This document shows, in pieces, positions 1 through 6,863 of a stretch of 18,287 bases of DNA; the stretch's first letter is position 1, and each line of letters begins with the position of its first letter. Under the pieces are notes generated by a model. It ran no database searches. It was not told the DNA's origin and saw only the letters and a program-made list of their open reading frames with translations. Origin of the DNA: JAOABC01 sp041287495 (GTDB lineage Bacteria > Aquificota > Aquificia > Aquificales > Hydrogenothermaceae). The translations under genes were made by a program, and so were the position numbers. Location of the stretch: the NCBI GenBank assembly GCA_041287495.1, contig JBEULE010000038.1, forward strand, positions 1-18,287, given 5' to 3'.

Positions 1-611
1 TTCTTTATATGAACATCTATTGTCCTATCGTATATATCCTTTTCCCATTTCCAGATATTATCAAGTATGTACTCTCTTGACAGGACTTTTCCTTCTGCAT
101 TTATCAGAGCCATAAGAAGTTTAAATTGGGTAGTTGTTATATTTATCGGCTTTCCTTCCAAGATAACCTCAAACTTATCCGGAATTATTCTTAAATCTCC
201 AAACTTATACTCTTTTTTAACAGAAACAAAATTAATATTTTTAGTTCTCCTTAAAATAGCTCTAACCCTTGCAAGTAGCTCTCTGAAAGAGAATGGTTTT
301 GTGACATAATCATCAGCTCCAAGTTCAAGACCTACAATTTTATCTATCTCAGTACTTTTAGCTGTTAGCATTATGAGAGGTATATGCTTAATCTCATCAT
401 CAGATTTTACCAACTTACAAAATTCAAGACCATCCATCTGTGGCATCATCAGATCTAACACTACCACATCTGGCATATCTTTTTTTATACTTTCAAAAGC
501 TACTTTACCATTTGGGAAAGATTTCACATCAAAACCTTCTTTTTTAAAGTTATAACTGAGCAACTCATTGATGTCTTCATCATCCTCAATAACATAGATC
601 TTAGTATTCAT
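1..611 (-). CDS. PhoB/OmpR-family response regulator (3' end beyond window)
   Basis: DNA-binding response regulator of a two-component system, cut at its C-terminus by the window start; about 203 residues are visible. The receiver domain (residues 1-120) has the acidic pair D10/D11, the phospho-acceptor D53 in a VVVLDLMMPQMDG context, T83 and K105 in VTKPFSFREL. The winged-helix effector domain begins near residue 135, and the window ends inside its recognition-helix region (DRTIDVHIKK). The start is the ATG at 609-611, 5 nt after the psiE stop, so the two genes are almost certainly cotranscribed. Pairing with a PsiE-family gene and a Pho-box-like upstream element suggests a PhoB or PhoP role in phosphate starvation. 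The sequence itself proves only the OmpR/PhoB subfamily, and no partner kinase is in view. Confidence 0.93.
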   Translation of the reverse strand, partial: MNTKIYVIEDDEDINELLSYNFKKEGFDVKSFPNGKVAFESIKKDMPDVVVLDLMMPQMDGLEFCKLVKSDDEIKHIPLIMLTAKSTEIDKIVGLELGADDYVTKPFSFRELLARVRAILRRTKNINFVSVKKEYKFGDLRIIPDKFEVILEGKPINITTTQFKLLMALINAEGKVLSREYILDNIWKWEKDIYDRTIDVHIK

Positions 612-616
612 AACCC

Positions 617-1045
617 TTACTCCTGAATATATTTATTTGGTGAAAATTTTAAAGCTATAACTCTTACTATTATGAGTAAAAATATTATAAAAGTTAATGT
701 TAAAGCAAACATATCATGGATGTTGTGTTGGTAAATTCCTAAGATAAGTTCTCTTAAAATAATTATTATTGATATATCTATCATTAGATATACTCTCACC
801 CTTTTGTACTTAAAATAATCATTTATACTCTTTATTATCTCTATGGCCACAAATAAAGAGAGAGTATGATGTATAAAATCTTTAAACATCTCTTTTGTAT
901 CCGGATAACTTTGATACATAGTAAATATAAGATTGTATAACCCTAAAAAAAGTCCTACCGATATAACTATCTCCAATAAAAATAGTATGAGGTTAACAAC
1001 ATTATCTAGTATATTGATTTTTACTAAAATATTTAACTTTTCCAT
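617..1045 (-). CDS. psiE: PsiE-family (phosphate-starvation-inducible) membrane protein
   Basis: Small integral membrane protein of 142 residues, a usual length for the PsiE family. Four hydrophobic segments are visible, near residues 15-42, 58-75, 85-105 and 110-132. Family-like polar residues sit between them: the FKDFIHHTL segment, the VAIEIIKSI helix with its buried Glu, and the MIDISIIIILREL segment. The molecular function of PsiE is not known; in E. coli it is induced by phosphate starvation. The gene is upstream of and 5 nt from the response regulator, which supports a phosphate-related operon. The start codon at 1043-1045 has no visible Shine-Dalgarno sequence, and a -10-like TATCAT lies only about 11 nt upstream, so translation may be leaderless or nearly so. 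The family call rests on topology and motif impression. Confidence 0.75.
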   Translation of the reverse strand: MEKLNILVKINILDNVVNLILFLLEIVISVGLFLGLYNLIFTMYQSYPDTKEMFKDFIHHTLSLFVAIEIIKSINDYFKYKRVRVYLMIDISIIIILRELILGIYQHNIHDMFALTLTFIIFLLIIVRVIALKFSPNKYIQE

Positions 1046-1056
1046 AAAAGTAGTTT

Positions 1057-1094
1057 ATGATAAAGAAGTTAAGAGAATATTAACACTGTGTTAA
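1057..1094 (-). promoter_or_regulatory. Pho-box-like triple repeat with -10 element in front of psiE
   Basis: Read on the minus strand, three TTAA-type hexamers occur at an exact 11-bp period: TTAACA (1094-1089), TTAATA (1083-1078) and TTAACT (1072-1067), each separated by 5 nt. A TATCAT -10-like box follows at 1062-1057, 10 nt after the first two repeat units. PhoB/PhoP-type regulators bind 11-bp direct repeats that replace the -35 element, and TTAACA is the known half-site of Bacillus PhoP. The same stretch also contains a perfect inverted repeat, TTAACACTGTGTTAA (1080-1094), so a dimeric repressor is an alternative. Autoregulation of the psiE-regulator operon is inferred. Confidence 0.5.
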
Positions 1095-1113
1095 GGATAT
1101 TTAATATTTTATT

Positions 1114-1206
1114 ATCGGGACTTACTCCGGCATAGGAGAGTCGGCTTATCCTTGCTTCCTTCCGGACCTGGGGAGGTTCACCGTCTCCTACCCGGAGGGT
1201 CCCGAG
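1114..1206 (-). ncRNA. ffs: 4.5S signal recognition particle RNA, small bacterial type
   Basis: The minus strand contains the nearly invariant SRP domain IV core, CAGGTCCGGAAGGAAGCA, with the GGAA apical tetraloop at its centre (plus strand about 1153-1170). The flanks pair as a long interrupted hairpin: TCGGGA (1115-1120) with TCCCGA (1200-1205), CTCCGG (1125-1130) with CCGGAG (1192-1197), and TAGGAG (1133-1138) with CTCCTA (1185-1190). There is no room for an Alu domain, so this is the ~90-nt Gram-negative-like form that binds Ffh and guides membrane-protein insertion. It lies 19 nt downstream of tRNA-Ser on the same strand. No strong terminator is visible; an AT-rich tract follows. Confidence 0.93.
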
Positions 1207-1225
1207 TTTTACTTTCTGGCACAAG

Positions 1226-1315
1226 CGGATGGGGCGGGATTCGAACCCGCGGTACAGGGATTACCCGTACACAGCATTTCCAGTGCTGCTCCTTCGGCCT
1301 CTCGGACACCCATCC
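1226..1315 (-). tRNA. tRNA-Ser, anticodon GGA
   Basis: On the minus strand a complete class II cloverleaf is visible: acceptor GGATGGG paired with CCCATCC, D-stem TCC/GGA, anticodon stem CAGCA/TGCTG around the loop CTGGAAA (anticodon GGA, plus-strand positions 1279-1281), a long variable arm, and T-arm GCGGG-TTCGAAT-CCCGC. The long variable arm and the G discriminator are serine identity features. GGA reads UCC and UCU codons. The terminal CCA is not encoded: CTT follows the discriminator, so it must be added after transcription. The gene is 90 nt long and precedes ffs. Confidence 0.96.
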
Positions 1316-1463
1316 AAATCCGAGATAGATAATATATTATACTACAATAATTATTGCAAATTTAAAATTCGACAGATTCTACCTATAAAAAATAAAATAC
1401 AATTAAACAAAATGTGATAAAATATGAATTATCAGGTTTATATAGTGAAATATTCGTGAAGCG
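1316..1463. other. Divergent intergenic region
   Basis: This 148-nt AT-rich spacer separates the minus-strand tRNA-Ser/ffs unit from the plus-strand c-di-GMP/chemotaxis cluster, so it should hold promoters for both directions. The minus-strand -10 is clear. For the plus strand there are only loose AT-rich candidates, such as GATAAAAT near 1416-1423 and TATAGT at 1441-1446, and I cannot choose between them. Confidence 0.5.
1336..1341 (-). promoter_or_regulatory. -10 element upstream of tRNA-Ser/ffs
   Basis: A consensus TATAAT reads on the minus strand at 1341-1336, about 20 nt before the first tRNA base, so transcription would start near 1329 with a short leader. No good -35 hexamer is visible at 16-18 nt; the nearest AT-rich candidate is weak. 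The surrounding sequence is very AT-rich, so a chance match is possible. Confidence 0.4.
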
Positions 1464-2415
1464 ATGAAAAGGTTTGTATTTTTAATTTTAGTAATTGGGG
1501 TTTTTGTAGGATTCACATACTATATATGGATTAGTATGTCTAAATTAGAAAGGGAACATTTAAAAATAGGAACTAACTTTTGGACAGGATATGAGATAAT
1601 TTACCTTGCAAAAGAACTTGGATATCTTGATGACACAAAAATTGTAGAATATAACTCAAATGCGGAAGTCTTAAGAGGACTTAAAACTGGGGTTATAAAC
1701 GCCGGAACTTTAACAATAGATGAGGCTTTAAGGGGATTAAACAGGGGTATGGATTACCGTATTGTATTGGTTTTTGATTACTCTAATGGTGCAGATGTAA
1801 TTATCACTAAGAATTATATTAAGAAACCTACGGATCTTATAGGTAAAAAGATAGGTGTTGAGGATTCAGCCCTTGGTAAATATATGCTTAAAAGATTTTT
1901 AGAAAAAACAGGTTTAAAGAGAGAAGATATAATAGTAGTTTACATTGAACTTTACGAACACGCTGAAGCTTTTTTAAAATCCAAAGTTGATGCCATCGTA
2001 ACATTTGAACCGGAAAAATCAAAGATACTCAAAAAAGAGGGTTGGGTAATCTTTTCAAGTAAAGATATACCTATGGAGATAATAGATGTTCTTGTTGTAA
2101 AGACAGAACTTTTAGACAAAAACAGAGAAGACGTAAAGGAATTGATAGATGGATACTATAAGGCTTTTGACTACTTTCAAAAGAATAAAGAACTGGCTCT
2201 CAGTATGATATCAAAAAGGCAACATATTTCTTCGGAAGAAGTAGAAAAAGCTTTCCAAGGAATATACCTGCAAAGAAGTTATAGAGAATTTGCCAAAAAT
2301 TGAAGAATCAGTATATAAAATTTGTGATACACTTAAAGAGGAAAAAATCATAAATGAAAATTTAAATTGCAGTATTCTCCTTGATAAGAAGATTCTTACG
2401 GAGTTATACAGATGA
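1464..2415 (+). pseudogene. SBP-like (NMT1/SsuA-type) membrane-anchored sensor, frameshifted near its 3' end
   Basis: Substrate-binding-protein fold related to the NMT1/SsuA/NrtA periplasmic binders. The intact reading frame gives 279 residues (1464-2303). An uncleaved hydrophobic anchor spans residues 3-25, with no lipobox Cys. Family motifs follow: FWTGYEIIYLAKELGYL (39-55), KPTDLIGKKIGVEDSALG (121-138), and KVDAIVTFEPE (174-184). After residue ~270 the frame ends in TGA. A +1 shift near 2271-2290 opens a further 43 codons (beginning ENLPKIEES, ending ELYR) that read like the missing C-terminal helices. These end in a TGA at 2413-2415 that overlaps the next ATG as ATGA. No permease or ATPase gene is nearby, so it probably senses a ligand for the adjacent GGDEF-EAL protein rather than feeding transport. 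Start: ATG 1464 with a weak SD. Confidence 0.8.
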
Positions 2416-4358
2416 GAAAGATAAGGGATATCCTTTTAAAGTATCCTATAAAATACACATTTTTTGGAATTATTTTAGTAACCACATTATTATCCGGCTC
2501 AGTATTGATACTAATAGATATAAATACTACAACTTCAATGATAAAAAGAGAGAAACTTGAAGAAAGTGTAATAACATCTGACAATATATTCCAACTTTCC
2601 GAATATCTTTTAAATAAAGGAGATATTTTCACTTTACAGAAAATTTTAACTACATACTCCGGTTACACTGATATAGATGAAATTAACATAACAGATGAGA
2701 AAAAAAGAGTTATTCTCTCTACAAAGAGGTCAAATATTGGCAATGTAGAGAATATAACAAATTTCGAAAGTTGTAAATATGTATCATCTTCTGAAATAAT
2801 ATGTCATTACACCATTGAATCTAAAGAGAAGTTTCACCTTCTTATAAGATACGATATATCCGGCTATTTAAAAGATTACTTTATATTTATGGCAAAAAAA
2901 TATACCACCTTTGCTTTTATATTCTTCCTATCTATTTGGTTTATAAATGTTATTTTCTCTAGAGTAATAGGAAAAAATATAGATAAGATAATTAATTATT
3001 TAAAAGAAACTAAATCCGGAATAAAGTTAAAGCCTCTCCATATCTATGGCAAAAATGAACTTTCGACAATAGCAGACAGTATAACCGATGCATACAAAAG
3101 ATTGTGGGAACTTATAAATTTAGATAGATTAACAAAAATACCAAACAGATTCTATCTGGAAAAAGAATTCTCCAAACATAAAAATCATATTTCCAAAGTA
3201 AAATTTTTAGCAATAATTGATTTAGATAACTTTAAGGAACTTAACGACTTCTTCGGACACGATTTCGGAGATAGGGTTTTAATGGAATTTGCAAAAAAAT
3301 TAGAAAATATATGTGAAGGCTACTCATATATATGTGGCAGATTAGGAGGAGATGAGTTTCTAGTTTTCGGCTGTGAAGAAGATTCTTCAAAAATAGAGAA
3401 AAATATAAGCAACATTTTTAATAGAATATCGGGACATTACAGAATAGGAGATGTATCCTTTTATCTTACGGTGACTATAGGAGTTTCTGTTAGAAATAAG
3501 GAAACTCATGAAGATTTTTACAGTATGTTAAAGGAAGCAGATATAGCATTGTATAAAATGAAAGAAAAAGGAAAGAATAAATACTATATACTTTCAAAAG
3601 AAGAGAGAGAAGAGGAAGAAAAGAAAAAGAGATTATACAGTGAACTCACTCTTGCCACGGAAAATAGAGAACTATTTATGGTTTATCAGCCTATAGTAGA
3701 TTACAGAACGGGACAGATAATATCTTACGAATCTCTTGTCAGATGGAACTCAAGAAGTTTTGGACTTGTATCTCCGGGAGACTTTATACCTTACCTCGAA
3801 ACAACCGGAGAAATAATAAAAGTGGGTAAATACATAATTCAAGAAGTTACTGAGGCAATACCTCTTATCAAAAAACCTATCCATGTCAATATATCCTCAA
3901 AGCAGTTGTTTGAAAAAGATTTTGCAGATTTTGTTAATAATCTGTTAAAAGAAAAAGGTATAAATTCGGATATGTTGTATATAGAAATAACAGAAACCCA
4001 GGATATTCCAAAGGATCCTATTGTTTTTGAAAATCTTTCAAAACTCTCAAACTTCGGAATAAGGACATCTCTTGATGACTTTGGAACAGGATACTCTAAT
4101 CTCTACACTATTAGTCAGATAAAACCAAAGAGTATAAAAATAGATATATTCCTGATAAGAAATATAGATAAAGATACGACATCGTTGAACATAGTAAAAG
4201 CTATAAAAAATATGGCAGATGCGGTTGGACTTGAGGTAATTGCAGAAGGTGTTGAAAGTAAACAGATAGCAGATATCCTTGACGAGATAGGGATACATAT
4301 TATGCAAGGCTACTATTTTTCCAAGCCTTTAAAACTTGAAGAGATACTTAAGGGGTGA
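2412..4358 (+). CDS. Membrane-bound GGDEF-EAL c-di-GMP synthase/phosphodiesterase
   Basis: Bifunctional c-di-GMP enzyme of 648 residues. Transmembrane helices lie near residues 15-36 and 162-184, enclosing a ~125-residue periplasmic sensor. A HAMP-like linker (185-232) leads to GGDEF (236-395), with the intact signature LGGDEF at 311-316 and the substrate-site DLDNFKELND. The inhibitory RxxD site is absent (GYSY in its place). The EAL domain (415-645) has the motif as ESL (E440) and keeps the other catalytic residues: N493, E525, D555 and D556 (DDFGTGYS), K576, E612 (AEGVES) and Q632. Phosphodiesterase activity is therefore expected, and cyclase activity is possible. The start ATG overlaps the restored stop of the upstream SBP-like gene by 4 nt, implying translational coupling and a sensor-effector pair. 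Confidence 0.95.
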   Translation: MRKIRDILLKYPIKYTFFGIILVTTLLSGSVLILIDINTTTSMIKREKLEESVITSDNIFQLSEYLLNKGDIFTLQKILTTYSGYTDIDEINITDEKKRVILSTKRSNIGNVENITNFESCKYVSSSEIICHYTIESKEKFHLLIRYDISGYLKDYFIFMAKKYTTFAFIFFLSIWFINVIFSRVIGKNIDKIINYLKETKSGIKLKPLHIYGKNELSTIADSITDAYKRLWELINLDRLTKIPNRFYLEKEFSKHKNHISKVKFLAIIDLDNFKELNDFFGHDFGDRVLMEFAKKLENICEGYSYICGRLGGDEFLVFGCEEDSSKIEKNISNIFNRISGHYRIGDVSFYLTVTIGVSVRNKETHEDFYSMLKEADIALYKMKEKGKNKYYILSKEEREEEEKKKRLYSELTLATENRELFMVYQPIVDYRTGQIISYESLVRWNSRSFGLVSPGDFIPYLETTGEIIKVGKYIIQEVTEAIPLIKKPIHVNISSKQLFEKDFADFVNNLLKEKGINSDMLYIEITETQDIPKDPIVFENLSKLSNFGIRTSLDDFGTGYSNLYTISQIKPKSIKIDIFLIRNIDKDTTSLNIVKAIKNMADAVGLEVIAEGVESKQIADILDEIGIHIMQGYYFSKPLKLEEILKG

Positions 4359-4363
4359 TTAAG

Positions 4364-5686
4364 ATGTTAAATTTAACGGTAGGACAGATAGTGGATAATA
4401 ATCAACCTGTGGTTAATTATACAGTGAGCATGAGAGAGTGTATAGAGAAGATGATACACTACAATAAAGGATATGTTGTGATTCTAAAGTCAACAATTCC
4501 TGTAGGGATTTTGACAGAGAGGGATATTCTTAACCTCATTGGTAAAGACATAGATATGGAGAAAAGTTGCCTTGAATACGCAACGAAGAACATAGTATCT
4601 ATTCCTCCGGATAGAAATATATACTTCGCTATTAATATAATGCTTGATAATAATATCAGAAGGGTGGTTGTAGCTGACAAAAGTGGAAACTTTATTGGAT
4701 CTTTGACATTAAAAGAAATACTGTTCTATCTGGAAGAGGATCACTTCAAGAAGAATATAAAACTTAAAGACATTTTACCAAGGAGAAGTCCTATAACAAT
4801 CTTTCCGGATACAATCTTAGGTGATGTTGTAGAGATTATGAATAATTACAATATTGGTTCTTTACCTGTGGTAGATAAAAACAGTTATAAACCTGTCGGT
4901 ATCATAACAGAAAGAGATATCCTGAATTTAGCACTGAACTATAATCCATCTGAACCAGTCAAAAAATTTATGACTTCAAACCTGATAACGGTAGAAGATA
5001 GTATATCTGTTTATGAAGCTATAAAAATAATGGAGGAGAATAAAATAAGCAGACTGGTAATTGTAAAAGATTCAGCTATTGTTGGTATAATAAACTACAG
5101 AGATATTGTGAAATTATTGGAAGAGAACCACAAGAGTATCTTAGAAAAAAAGTTAAAACATGCAAAAGAACTTTTAGACTTACTTCCCGAGATGATGATA
5201 GAAATAGCAGATGATATAGACCAGCAGATTATAATGTGGGCTAACAAGGTAGCAAAGAGTGAGTTTGGAAACATAGTAGGGACCTCTATCTATACAATAG
5301 TACCAAAAGATTACTGGTTAGTAATATACTCAAAGCTACTACACGATAAAGTGGTAGAAAAGTATAAATTTGAAAACAACGGAAAGACATATCAGATATC
5401 CGCAACGTATCTTCTCCTTAACAACGAGCTGGGAAAGGGTAGAATAAAAGCACTTATAACTAATATAACCAAAGAAGAAGATAATCTAAAACATATAGAC
5501 AAAGAGCTTAGGACATACAAAAAGATAATAAATCACGCTGAAGATCTAATAATAATATACGAGGCAAATACAGGAAAGATAAAACTATACAACGATGCAG
5601 TTTTGAAAAAGTTAGGTTATACTTCGGATGAAATGGAAGATATGACCATATTCGATATAGTTGAAGAGGATAAAAACGTTATTTAG
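4364..5686 (+). CDS. CBS-PAS part of an interrupted CBS-PAS-GAF-GGDEF protein
   Basis: N-terminal 440 residues of a signalling protein that stops at an in-frame TAG (5684-5686). Four CBS motifs are arranged as two Bateman modules (about 1-125 and 133-255); repeats such as VGILTERDIL, VGIITERDIL and VGIINYRDIV show the tandem. Such modules usually bind adenine nucleotides. A first PAS-like domain covers ~265-375, and a second starts near 385 and is broken at residue 440 (DIVEEDKNVI-stop). The same frame continues without another stop to 6847. ATG 4364 is chosen because AAGGGG (4350-4355) lies 8 nt upstream; a GTG at 4355 overlapping the upstream TGA is the alternative. As it stands the product would be a cytoplasmic sensor without an output domain. 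Confidence 0.85.
   Translation: MLNLTVGQIVDNNQPVVNYTVSMRECIEKMIHYNKGYVVILKSTIPVGILTERDILNLIGKDIDMEKSCLEYATKNIVSIPPDRNIYFAINIMLDNNIRRVVVADKSGNFIGSLTLKEILFYLEEDHFKKNIKLKDILPRRSPITIFPDTILGDVVEIMNNYNIGSLPVVDKNSYKPVGIITERDILNLALNYNPSEPVKKFMTSNLITVEDSISVYEAIKIMEENKISRLVIVKDSAIVGIINYRDIVKLLEENHKSILEKKLKHAKELLDLLPEMMIEIADDIDQQIIMWANKVAKSEFGNIVGTSIYTIVPKDYWLVIYSKLLHDKVVEKYKFENNGKTYQISATYLLLNNELGKGRIKALITNITKEEDNLKHIDKELRTYKKIINHAEDLIIIYEANTGKIKLYNDAVLKKLGYTSDEMEDMTIFDIVEEDKNVI
5684..5686 (+). other. In-frame amber codon splitting the CBS-PAS-GAF-GGDEF gene
   Basis: TAG lies between the codons for NVI and ENIEKIL. Downstream, the same frame completes the PAS domain (for example VEIVATRVDF and ILIVARDLSEE) and runs through GAF and GGDEF. 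One base change from AAG or CAG would produce it. Read through, the protein would be 827 residues counted from ATG 4364. Confidence 0.9.
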
Positions 5687-5887
5687 GAAAATATAGAGAA
5701 GATTTTAAGGAAAAATATTGTAGTAAAAGGCAGAAGATTCTATAGGGAAGTCTATGGAGAAAAACTTCCTGTAGAGATCGTAGCAACAAGAGTTGATTTT
5801 AACTCTGTTCCTCATATTCTCATAGTTGCCAGGGATTTATCAGAAGAGATAAAACTGGAAGAAGAGATAAGAAGAAAAAATTTCCAG

Positions 5888-6847
5888 ATGCAAAAAACAA
5901 CAGAGTTTATAATAAACCTTAACAAGGCAACATCTGAAGAAGAAGCTTACAATATACTATCTTATATGCTTATAAATGTCATTGGAGTAGATAGTTTAGT
6001 TGTGTATAAGATCAATCCATCATTAAACAGAGTTGTTGAAACTCTATACTTTGGTGAAAAGATAGAAAATTATAAGGAATGTCTAAACGGCGAGCTAAAT
6101 CAATGTAAGGTTATAATCACAAACCAACCTTTTTTGGTAGAGAACCTCCGATCTTATAAATGTAGTAAATTTCAGGGGAATTACGGTTCTCATTTCTGTA
6201 TAAATATCGTTTCTACAGGAAAAGTTATAGCTGTAGTAAGTATGGTATCTAAAGAAGAAAATTTCTTTACGGAAGAGAGAAAGAGATTTATAGAAAACGT
6301 GATAAATGCATTTTCTCCTTTCGTATCCAATTTAAGATTAATTGAGCTAAACCGTGAACTGTCCATAAGAGATAGTTTAACCGGCTTATATAACAGAAGA
6401 TTTATATACGAATATTGGGATAAGAAAGCTTCAGAATCTATGAGAAAACAAGAAAAAATAGGTGTTTTACTTATAGATGCAGATAACTTTAAGAAGATAA
6501 ATGACATATACGGACATGAAATTGGAGATTTGGCACTGAAAGCGTTAGCTGAGGCAATAAAAAATTCTGTAAGAGATATGGATATAGTAGGTAGATGGGG
6601 AGGAGAAGAGTTTGTAGTAATTTTACCATCAGTAAAAGATGATAGTGGTATAATAGCTGAGAGAATAAGAGAAAATGTAAATAGAAAGGTTGTTTATAGT
6701 AAAGATGGAAAACCTGTAAACTTATCTGTAAGTATAGGAGGAGCTACGTATCCGGATGATGGAGAAGATTTAGATAAGATTATATCTATAGCTGACGAAA
6801 AGTTATATATGGCAAAGAGAGAAGGCAAAAATAAAGTTATAATTTAA
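5888..6847 (+). CDS. GAF-GGDEF part of the interrupted CBS-PAS-GAF-GGDEF protein
   Basis: Diguanylate cyclase half, in the same frame as the upstream CBS-PAS part; homologous sequence extends back to 5687, before this ATG. From Met 5888 it has 319 residues. A GAF domain (5-150) carries four cysteines, C65, C73, C92 and C104. The GGDEF domain (160-319) has DSLTGLYNRR, the metal site DADNFKKINDIYGH, an intact GGEEF at 238-242 and the inhibitory I-site RDMD (229-232), so feedback-inhibited cyclase activity is expected. No Shine-Dalgarno precedes ATG 5888, only an A-rich stretch, so independent translation is doubtful; this is better read as the 3' part of one broken gene. It ends TAA-TAG, 16 nt before the next gene. 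Confidence 0.85.
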   Translation: MQKTTEFIINLNKATSEEEAYNILSYMLINVIGVDSLVVYKINPSLNRVVETLYFGEKIENYKECLNGELNQCKVIITNQPFLVENLRSYKCSKFQGNYGSHFCINIVSTGKVIAVVSMVSKEENFFTEERKRFIENVINAFSPFVSNLRLIELNRELSIRDSLTGLYNRRFIYEYWDKKASESMRKQEKIGVLLIDADNFKKINDIYGHEIGDLALKALAEAIKNSVRDMDIVGRWGGEEFVVILPSVKDDSGIIAERIRENVNRKVVYSKDGKPVNLSVSIGGATYPDDGEDLDKIISIADEKLYMAKREGKNKVII

Positions 6848-6863
6848 TAGGGAGGTAAAGGCT

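Noticed and set aside
67..555. Two short plus-strand frames (67-309 and 373-555)
   Set aside because: They run antisense to the response-regulator gene, which has clear receiver and effector motifs.
1229..1417. Open frame beginning MGRDSNPRYR on the plus strand
   Set aside because: This is the antisense of tRNA-Ser; such frames are a well-known false prediction over tRNA T-arms.
2265..2303. Programmed ribosomal frameshift in the SBP-like gene
   Set aside because: No slippery heptamer, stem-loop or SD-like stimulator is apparent near the shift; a simple indel is more economical.
4355..4363. GTG 4355 as start of the CBS protein
   Set aside because: It would overlap its own SD (AAGGGG 4350-4355); ATG 4364 has an 8-nt spacer. 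It cannot be fully excluded because of the GTGA overlap.
5684..5686. Recoding of TAG as an amino acid in this organism
   Set aside because: cheW ends with TAG at 13968-13970 at a normal position directly before the next gene, so TAG works as a stop here.
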